Shown: piece after piece, positions 58,184 through 64,000 of the stretch
Numbering within the stretch: the first letter of the stretch is position 1
How the letters are laid out: each line of letters opens with the position of its first letter
NCBI GenBank assembly: GCA_002862645.1
Contig: PKDQ01000007.1
Location: 1-64,000 of the forward strand
Source: Flavobacteriaceae bacterium
GTDB lineage: Bacteria > Bacteroidota > Bacteroidia > Flavobacteriales > Flavobacteriaceae
Length of the DNA: 64,000 bases
Direction: 5' to 3'
The notes under the pieces: model-generated
The model's database searches: none
What the model saw: only the letters and a program-made list of their open reading frames with translations
Told to the model about the DNA's origin: nothing
Translations under genes and position numbers: made by a program

Positions 58184-59533
58184 TTAAATTGCTTGAGATT
58201 CGTCCCAGTTTTCAATACGTTGCTTTAGGCGCAATAGGAACATGCCTCCCATGGCACCATTAATAATGCGGTGGTCATAACTATGTGACACCATCATTTG
58301 CTGACGTATGGCAATTACATCGCCATTTTCTGTTTCCAGCACCGCAGGAACCTTGCGGATGGCGCCTAGGGCCAATATAGCAAGTTGTGGTTGGTTGATG
58401 ATAGGCGTACCCGTAAGACTGCCGAACATCCCTACATTGGTTACTGTATAGGTGCCACTTTGCACATCATCGGGACTTAGTGTATGGGTACGAGCATTTG
58501 AAGCGAGCTCATGTACTTTTTTGGCCAGTCCAGTAAGGCTTAGCATATCGGCCTGTTTGATGACAGGAACAATTAAATTACCATCTGGTAAAGCCGTTGC
58601 CATACCTAGGTTGATGTCTTTTTTCTTTATGATGCTTGTACCCTCTAGAACAGCATTTAGCAATGGGAACTCAGGCAGCACTTGTGCAACAAGATGCAAA
58701 AATATGGGCGTAAAGGTTAGTTTAACTCCATGTTGTTTAACAAATTGATTTTTTACTTTTTCACGCCAATTCCAGAGCTTGGTCAAGTCAATTTCAATAA
58801 ATGACTGTACATGTGCCGAAGTTTTAAGGCTGTGCATCATGTGATCAGAAATCATTTGCTCCATACGTGTCATGGGCACAACCTCATCTGAGTCGCTTTT
58901 TGCAAAAGACGCTGTTGGTCTAGTAGCTGGAGTTACGGTACTTGGTGAAGCAGCAACTCTGGACTGAGTAATAGCTACAGGGGGAGTTTTTCTGTTTTTT
59001 ATAAATGCCAAAATATCGGCTTTGGTCACGCGACCATCTTTTCCACTTCCTGGGACAGTAGCTAATTCTTGGGCTGAAATATTTTCTTCCTTGGCAATGT
59101 TTTTCACAAGAGGTGAATAAAACCGCTTTTGTCCGTCAACAACAGGACTAACAAGGTTGACCAAGGCTTGCGCTTGTTCCATGTATTGCTGAGGGCTATC
59201 TGCCACTTTTTCAGGCGCCTTGGGTGCAGAAGGTGCTGGGGTAGGAATTGCCTTTGGAACAGCTGCTAGAGTCACGTCTTGGGTCACCTTGTCCGCTGTT
59301 TCAATTACGGCTAAGGGAGCATCAACACCAACAACAGCGTTAACAGGATGTAATATTTCTTTAATGACGCCAGCGTACTCACTGGCAACTTCAGAATCAA
59401 CTTTATCAGTAGCCACCTCCACTACGGCTTCGTCAACAGCAACAGTATCGCCTACTTTCTTTAACCATTGGGTGATGGTGGCTTCAGAAACGCTTTCTCC
59501 CATTGAGGGTAAAACAAGCTGATGTATAGGCAT
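58184..59533 (-). CDS. Dihydrolipoamide acyltransferase (E2) of a 2-oxoacid dehydrogenase complex
   Basis: 449 residues from ATG 59533. One lipoyl domain (LPSMGESVSEATITQWLKKV; lipoyl Lys in VEVATDKVDSEV), a linker rich in Ala/Pro, an E3/E1-binding domain (YSPLVKNIAKEENISAQELA) and the catalytic domain. The catalytic HxxxDG motif reads HRIING (His421, Asn425), with Asn in place of the usual Asp. The single lipoyl domain resembles branched-chain or succinyl E2 enzymes. E1 and E3 are not nearby. A TACTTTTG box (59546-59553) lies 12 bases upstream. Confidence 0.94.
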   Translation of the reverse strand: MPIHQLVLPSMGESVSEATITQWLKKVGDTVAVDEAVVEVATDKVDSEVASEYAGVIKEILHPVNAVVGVDAPLAVIETADKVTQDVTLAAVPKAIPTPAPSAPKAPEKVADSPQQYMEQAQALVNLVSPVVDGQKRFYSPLVKNIAKEENISAQELATVPGSGKDGRVTKADILAFIKNRKTPPVAITQSRVAASPSTVTPATRPTASFAKSDSDEVVPMTRMEQMISDHMMHSLKTSAHVQSFIEIDLTKLWNWREKVKNQFVKQHGVKLTFTPIFLHLVAQVLPEFPLLNAVLEGTSIIKKKDINLGMATALPDGNLIVPVIKQADMLSLTGLAKKVHELASNARTHTLSPDDVQSGTYTVTNVGMFGSLTGTPIINQPQLAILALGAIRKVPAVLETENGDVIAIRQQMMVSHSYDHRIINGAMGGMFLLRLKQRIENWDESQAI

Positions 59534-59573
59534 GTTATTTTTTTTCAAAAGTACAAATTAATCGTGGCTTTCG

Positions 59574-60707
59574 CTATGACATAACCAGCACCTCACCCTT
59601 GGCATGACTTGAAATACTTCCAACGGCGTGACTTTTGTCTGAGCTCAAAAATTTATAAGAAAAGCCTTTCTTGTGCACATCCATAAAAGCAATCATTTCA
59701 GCAAATGAAATGGTATCAGGGTCAAAAATAAGTTCAGTGCGTGTGTGTGGAATAACATCATCTAGTCCTGGGCTATGCATAAAAGGTATGTTTTTGTTTA
59801 CACCAATCTCCAAGTTCAACTCTTTTGAAATCAACCAGTAACAATAGGGGTGTTTTATCTTTTTCACAGAACGTTTCCCTCTAACTCGTTTTAAAAAACT
59901 AAAGGCATTCGTAGCGAATTTAATCCACAGTTTTACAAATTTAGAAATCTTAAAATGTTTGGTATAAAAATAGTACAACGCCTCTCTGAACCTTTTTTGA
60001 TAAGCAAAATCTTTAGGGGTACTTTCGCCTTTAAAGTGGATAATATTTATACTAGGGTTGTAATAGTTTGAATACCCTAATTGTAACGAACGGTAGCTCA
60101 AGTCGTCATCCTCACAGTACATAAAGCACTCTTCATCAAAGCCATTAAGCGCACGATAATGTGTCGTTTTCATAAACATAAAAGCACCGACCAAAACATC
60201 GGTCTCGCCACCTTGATTTTCAGGTAACTTTAAATTGTAATATTTCCCAAAAAATTGAGGGAAAATTTTAAACAACCCTGACACTTTGGTAAAGGCTACC
60301 CAAGGAGTGGGCACGCCCCTTTTTGATTCTTTTAAAAAGGTACCTGAGCCATCAATAAGTTTAGGACCCATGATGGCCACCTGCTTGTTGTTTTCCATAA
60401 AGGATATGGCGTCAACAAAGGTGTTCTCTGCCACTATGGTATCGGGATTTAAAATACACAAATACTCCCCTATGGCATGGGATACACCAATATTATTCCC
60501 TATTGGAAACCCAACATTTTCTTTGTTGGCAATACGTTTTACTTGTGGGAATTTAGCTTTTATCCAAGCTAAACTGCCATCGACAGAAGCGTTATCTACT
60601 ACAATAATTTCAGCATCCAAATCTTTTGTAGCTGCAGCGACACTTTGCAAGCATATATCAATAAAGTACTTTACGTTAAAATTAAGAATAACTACGGATA
60701 ATTTCAT
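59574..60707 (-). CDS. Family 2 glycosyltransferase
   Basis: 377 residues, GT-A fold, rhamnosyltransferase-like. SVVILNFNVKYFIDICLQSV, AEIIVVDNASVDGSL, ENVGFPIGNNIGVSHA and LCILNPDTIVAEN (DxD-equivalent NPD) are the nucleotide-sugar-binding parts; ECFMYCEDDDLSYRSLQLGY carries the acceptor-side catalytic acids. Probably works on cell-envelope polysaccharide or lipid-linked sugar. It lies 3 bases after recR and 40 before the E2 gene. Confidence 0.93.
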   Translation of the reverse strand: MKLSVVILNFNVKYFIDICLQSVAAATKDLDAEIIVVDNASVDGSLAWIKAKFPQVKRIANKENVGFPIGNNIGVSHAIGEYLCILNPDTIVAENTFVDAISFMENNKQVAIMGPKLIDGSGTFLKESKRGVPTPWVAFTKVSGLFKIFPQFFGKYYNLKLPENQGGETDVLVGAFMFMKTTHYRALNGFDEECFMYCEDDDLSYRSLQLGYSNYYNPSINIIHFKGESTPKDFAYQKRFREALYYFYTKHFKISKFVKLWIKFATNAFSFLKRVRGKRSVKKIKHPYCYWLISKELNLEIGVNKNIPFMHSPGLDDVIPHTRTELIFDPDTISFAEMIAFMDVHKKGFSYKFLSSDKSHAVGSISSHAKGEVLVMS

Positions 60708-60710
60708 GTG

Positions 60711-61328
60711 CTAATTTTTCATTGAAATTTCAAAGGGAATCCGTTGACTAATGCTTCTTCCTAGCGTCAGTTCATCGGCATATTCAAGCTCGTCACCAAC
60801 TCCAATACCACGTGAAATGGCAGAGAAGTGCAATTCAAACACGCTTAACTTTTTAAAAATATAATAGTTTGTTGTATCGCCTTCCATCGTACTGCTTAGT
60901 GCAAAAATAATTTCATCTATGTTTTCTTGTTCAACTCGTTTTATCAAAGCATCTATTGAAAGTTGTTGTGGTCCTACGCCTTCCATGGGAGCAATTTTAC
61001 CACCCAATACATGGTATAAGCCTTTGAATTGACCTGTAGATTCAATGGCCATAACATCCCTAATATCTTCAACCACGCATATAGTATTACGCTCCCGCAT
61101 TGGGCTTGCGCAAATATTACATTGTTTGGCATCTGAGATATTATGGCACGTAATGCAATAACGTATTTGCTCGCGCAATGTTGCAACAGCATTTGAAAGA
61201 CGTGCACTAAAATCTTTGGGTTGGCGTAACAAATGAAGCACAATTCGTAGTGCAGACCGTCTACCTATTCCTGGAAGTTGTGCAATTTCATCTACTGCTT
61301 TCTGAACTAAAGAAGACGGAATATCCAT
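60711..61328 (-). CDS. recR: Recombination mediator RecR
   Basis: 205 residues. HhH motif ([20 protein letters not shown]), C4 zinc finger with Cys58, Cys61, Cys70, Cys73 ([16 protein letters not shown]) and a Toprim domain ([20 protein letters not shown]). With RecO/RecF it loads RecA at gaps. First gene of a minus-strand run of six (recR, GT2, E2, exonuclease, FAH, cinA); its TAnnTTTG box (61333-61340) ends 4 bases before the ATG. Confidence 0.98.
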   Translation of the reverse strand: MDIPSSLVQKAVDEIAQLPGIGRRSALRIVLHLLRQPKDFSARLSNAVATLREQIRYCITCHNISDAKQCNICASPMRERNTICVVEDIRDVMAIESTGQFKGLYHVLGGKIAPMEGVGPQQLSIDALIKRVEQENIDEIIFALSSTMEGDTTNYYIFKKLSVFELHFSAISRGIGVGDELEYADELTLGRSISQRIPFEISMKN

Positions 61329-61332
61329 GATT

Positions 61333-61340
61333 CAAAAATA
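61333..61340 (-). promoter_or_regulatory. recR: -7 box (TATTTTTG) 4 bases before the recR ATG
   Basis: Exact TAnnTTTG match in the divergent recR/symporter spacer; spacing predicts a near-leaderless recR mRNA. Confidence 0.4.
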
Positions 61341-61345
61341 CACTA

Positions 61346-61375
61346 TTTAAACAATAGTCACATACGTTATATTTG
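61346..61375 (+). promoter_or_regulatory. Promoter of the sodium:solute symporter gene
   Basis: TTTA (61346-61349), 18 bases, then TATATTTG (61368-61375), close to TTTG-N19-TAnnTTTG. It ends 14 bases before the ATG and overlaps the divergent recR promoter region. Confidence 0.45.
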
Positions 61376-61389
61376 ACAAAAAAAAAGAG

Positions 61390-62874
61390 ATGACCGCTCA
61401 AATACTGGTGTTTTGTTTTTTGATCTATTTTGCTTTGCTCTACAGCATCTCTTGTTTAGTAGGCAACAGCGATAGCAATACTAGCTTTTTTGCAGCCGAC
61501 AAAAAGGCTCCTTGGTATCTGGTTGCATTTGGTATGATAGGCGCAACGCTTTCGGGAGTCACGTTTATCTCTGTCCCTGGATGGGTTGCCACTACCCAAT
61601 TGGGCTATGTGCAAATGGTATTAGGTTATGCGCTAGGTTATTTGTGCATAGGCACGGTATTACTACCGCTCTACTATAAGTGGAATGTGGTTAGTATTTA
61701 CACTTATTTACAACATCGGTTTGGTGAAAAAAGTTATAAAACAGGTGCTGCTTTTTTTATTCTGTCCAGAATAACAGGCACTAGCTTTCGCCTTTTTTTA
61801 TTGTTAAAGGTATTGCATTGGCTCGTACTAGACGAACTTAATATTCCATTCTGGCTGAGTGCAGCCGTAACGCTACTCGGCATATGGCTCTACACTAAAA
61901 AATCGGGCATTAAAACGATTATTTATACCGATACAGCCCAAACGATTTGCATGCTGATTGCTTTGAGCATTACAATTTATGCATTGTTTTTTGAGCTTCA
62001 GTTAGACAGCCAATCTTTGTGGGTGTGGTGGCAGTCACAACCCAATACACAACTGTTTTTTTTGGAGGATTGGAGCAGTGGTCAGCATTTTGTAAAGCAG
62101 TTTTTTGCTGGAGCACTCATTGCCTTTGCCATGACTGGACTTGACCAAGAAATGATGCAGAAAAATTTGAGTTGTCGCTCGCTAAAAGATGCACAAAAAA
62201 ACATGTTATGGTTTACCATTGCCCTGGTGATCGTTACTTTGCTATTTTTGGTTCTTGGTGTGCTGTTGAGTGCCTATGTTCAATCCAAAGGAATAAACGC
62301 TGCTGGAGACGATCTTTTTCCCATGATAGCCACGCAATCAACACTTGGAGCAGTGGTCGCATATGCGTTTGTATTTGGACTCATTGCTGCGGCTTTTAGT
62401 AGTGCCGACAGCTCCATGACATCACTTGCCACAAGTGCAAGCATTGACTTATGGGGAATTGCATCAGGAAAAAAAGGAATTCAGCAGCGAAAAAAAATCC
62501 ACTTTACTATGGTCGTTGTCTTATGGTTGTGTATTGTACTTTTCTACCATTTTATTAGAGACGAAAGTGTGATTGCTCAATTATTGCTATTCGCTGGCTA
62601 TACCTATGGGCCTTTATTGGCATTGTTCCTCTTAGGTATTTTTTCAAATTTACAAATAAGAGATGGGCTAGTCCCCTATTTATGTATTGCAGCACCCACG
62701 ATATCTTATGGAGTGACTGTATTCTGTAAAACTACTTTGGGTTTTGAGTTTGGCTTTTTTGTGCTGGCCTTAAACGGAACCATTTCAGCACTACTTCTGT
62801 GGGTTTCAGGAATTGGACTACCAATGTATCAGCGCACTTCCCCAAGTGAATCCACTGCCAAAAGCGGCAAGTAG
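61390..62874 (+). CDS. Sodium:solute symporter family transporter
   Basis: 494 residues with about 13 transmembrane helices, SSS family (SLC5-like). Features: FFAADKKAPWYLVAFGMIGA (first helices), SGVTFISVPGWVATTQLGYV, ITGTSFRLFLLLKVL, and GLIAAAFSSADSSMTSLATS, the helix-8 Na2-site Ser region. The substrate is unclear (sugar, amino acid, or organic acid). Its last 19 codons overlap the 3' end of the convergent FabH-like gene by 57 bases, and the overlapping tail (QRTSPSESTAKSGK) is not conserved-looking. Confidence 0.92.
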   Translation: MTAQILVFCFLIYFALLYSISCLVGNSDSNTSFFAADKKAPWYLVAFGMIGATLSGVTFISVPGWVATTQLGYVQMVLGYALGYLCIGTVLLPLYYKWNVVSIYTYLQHRFGEKSYKTGAAFFILSRITGTSFRLFLLLKVLHWLVLDELNIPFWLSAAVTLLGIWLYTKKSGIKTIIYTDTAQTICMLIALSITIYALFFELQLDSQSLWVWWQSQPNTQLFFLEDWSSGQHFVKQFFAGALIAFAMTGLDQEMMQKNLSCRSLKDAQKNMLWFTIALVIVTLLFLVLGVLLSAYVQSKGINAAGDDLFPMIATQSTLGAVVAYAFVFGLIAAAFSSADSSMTSLATSASIDLWGIASGKKGIQQRKKIHFTMVVVLWLCIVLFYHFIRDESVIAQLLLFAGYTYGPLLALFLLGIFSNLQIRDGLVPYLCIAAPTISYGVTVFCKTTLGFEFGFFVLALNGTISALLLWVSGIGLPMYQRTSPSESTAKSGK

Positions 62875-63825
62875 CACCGTATCATCTTGCTTTATTTTAC
62901 CCTCAGCCCATGCTTCTGACATAGCAATAGGAATGGATGCGGCAGTAGTATTGCCATAGCGCATGATATTGTTGAAAACTTGGTCGTCTCGCAGACTAAA
63001 TTTCTTTTGCACAAATTGAGCAATACGCAAATTGGCTTGATGCGGAATAAATAAGTCTATATCGGTTGTGTTTTTCCCGTTTTTCTGCAATGCCTCTTGA
63101 ATCACTTGACTAAAGCGAACAACAGCATTTTTGAACACCAGTTGCCCATTCATATAAGGATGGTATCGCATATCGTCCTCGTCATAGTTAGCTACAATTT
63201 CAGGGATCCACCGCTTAGTACTTGGACCAATAATAGCCAACTCCTCTGCGTATTTACCCTCAGAATACAAATGTGTGGATTGAATCCCTTTGGTTGCATC
63301 TTCCTCTCGTGTTATTACAGCAGCTCCTGCACCATCCCCGAAAATAACTGAGACCGTACGTCCGCGTGTGGTGAAATCCATTCCGCCCGAGTGGTATTCA
63401 GACCCAACGAGCAACACATTCTTGTACATACCTGTTTTAATAAACTGATCGGCAACAGAAAGACCATAAATAAAGCCAGAGCATTGGTTTCGTATGTCAA
63501 GCGCAGGGCAGGTTCCCATACCCATGAGGTCTTGCAATAGCACACCAGAGCCAGGAAAATATAAATCAGGGCTGAGTGTGGCAAATATTACAAGATCAAT
63601 ATCGTCTTTAGAAACCCCAGCCCTTTCGAGAGCCATTTCAGTAGCCTTAACACCCATCGAGGCAGTGCCCTCGCCAGAATCTTTTTCAATAAGACGGCGT
63701 TCTTTTATACCAGTCCTTTCTTTAATCCAAGCGTCATCTGTGTCCATAAATTTGGACAAATCGTCATTAGTAACTATGTTTTCAGGAACGTAATGTCCGA
63801 GTCCTACTATACGAGATTGATACAT
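62818..63825 (-). CDS. 3-oxoacyl-ACP synthase III (FabH-like ketosynthase)
   Basis: 335 residues, thiolase fold. The catalytic triad is complete: Cys115 (DIRNQCSGFIYGL), His262 (LFIPHQANLRI) and Asn292 (RYGNTTAASIP). It begins IVGLGHYVPENIVTNDDLSK and ends FGSGFTWGSALIHW as in FabH. It condenses an acyl-CoA primer with malonyl-ACP; whether it is the main FabH or a specialised homologue cannot be told, since no fatty-acid genes flank it. Its 3' end overlaps the symporter by 57 bases. Confidence 0.9.
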   Translation of the reverse strand: MYQSRIVGLGHYVPENIVTNDDLSKFMDTDDAWIKERTGIKERRLIEKDSGEGTASMGVKATEMALERAGVSKDDIDLVIFATLSPDLYFPGSGVLLQDLMGMGTCPALDIRNQCSGFIYGLSVADQFIKTGMYKNVLLVGSEYHSGGMDFTTRGRTVSVIFGDGAGAAVITREEDATKGIQSTHLYSEGKYAEELAIIGPSTKRWIPEIVANYDEDDMRYHPYMNGQLVFKNAVVRFSQVIQEALQKNGKNTTDIDLFIPHQANLRIAQFVQKKFSLRDDQVFNNIMRYGNTTAASIPIAMSEAWAEGKIKQDDTVLLAAFGSGFTWGSALIHW

Positions 63826-63866
63826 TTTTGATTAAATTAAATAGCAATTAACGAAATAATGGTGGT

Positions 63867-63901
63867 AAAAAAAAAAAGGTGCAACAACCACGATGCACCT
63901 T
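63867..63901 (-). terminator. Terminator of the gene to the right of the window
   Basis: Inverted repeat AAGGTGCA (63876-63883)/TGCACCTT (63894-63901) with a 10-base loop, followed on the minus strand by a run of 11 T. It serves a minus-strand gene ending near 63951. Confidence 0.8.
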
Positions 63902-63950
63902 CGAACAACTTAACCAAAATTAAACAAACCAGTAAAAGGGATGTGTGTAA

Positions 63951-64000
63951 TCAATAGAGTTTCATAGCAATTTTCTCCGCAACAATATTTTTGTTGATTA
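63951..64000 (-). CDS. 3' end of an unidentified minus-strand gene (partial)
   Basis: Fifteen sense codons open to the right edge and end in TGA at 63951-63953, reading INKNIVAEKIAMKLY. The composition looks coding and a strong terminator follows 50 bases later. Too short to identify. Confidence 0.45.
   Translation of the reverse strand, partial: INKNIVAEKIAMKLY

Overview
The window looks like a chromosomal segment of a marine-type Bacteroidota, most likely a flavobacterium. Evidence: several secreted enzymes end in type IX secretion (T9SS) sorting tails; the core gene orders are typical of the group (rpsF-rpsR-rplI, rpmB-rpmG-DUF4295-ftsY, guaA next to a LysM/periplasmic-binding-protein gene); there is a bacillithiol gene (bshC), a B12 riboswitch in front of a BtuB-type receptor, and many TAnnTTTG -7 promoter boxes. 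Spacers are AT-rich. I saw no tRNA, rRNA, CRISPR array or intact insertion sequence.

Region 1 (about 1-17,540) is an accessory polysaccharide and sulfatase region. It holds a membrane-tethered two-component-like regulator (beta-propeller, Y_Y_Y, LuxR-type HTH), three formylglycine sulfatases, a GH30-type glycosidase, a frameshifted GH128-type beta-1,3-glucanase, a formylglycine-generating enzyme (FGE) made as a lipoprotein, a small repeat protein resembling the septoil-knot (DUF6150) family, and a DUF1501/DUF1800 pair. DUF1800-DUF1501-FGE-repeat protein lie head to tail on the minus strand and may form one operon. FGE would supply the catalytic residue of the neighbouring sulfatases. There is no SusC/SusD pair, so this is not a canonical polysaccharide utilisation locus. 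Spacers hold remnants of lost genes: a decayed copy of the GH30 5' end (4813-4902) and a broken plus-strand reading frame (9664-9845).

Region 2 (about 17,540-25,780) holds a cold-shock protein, a SulP anion transporter with a beta-carbonic anhydrase (a likely bicarbonate uptake/hydration pair), an unknown small protein, and a 1372-residue modular GH81 endo-beta-1,3-glucanase with CBM6, PKD/Ig-like and T9SS modules. GH81, GH128 and possibly GH30 together suggest beta-glucan (laminarin-like) use; the sulfatases point to an additional or sulfated substrate.

Region 3 (about 25,780-64,000) is mostly housekeeping: hisS, ribosomal protein operons, priA, rlmH, rdgB, purB, an ECF sigma/anti-sigma/DUF4252 operon facing an S41 protease, the B12 riboswitch-btuB unit with a divergent DUF6580 membrane protein, mnmA (carrying a REP-like palindromic insertion inside the coding sequence), yidC, pyrG, guaA, bshC, rimO, an amidase, ftsY, cinA, a DnaQ-like exonuclease, a 2-oxoacid dehydrogenase E2, a glycosyltransferase, recR, a sodium:solute symporter and a FabH-like ketosynthase. 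A recurring pattern is a TAnnTTTG-like box ending only 3-4 nt before the ATG (mnmA, bshC, recR, guaA, ftsY, yihY, the FGE gene, rlmH), suggesting leaderless or nearly leaderless mRNAs.
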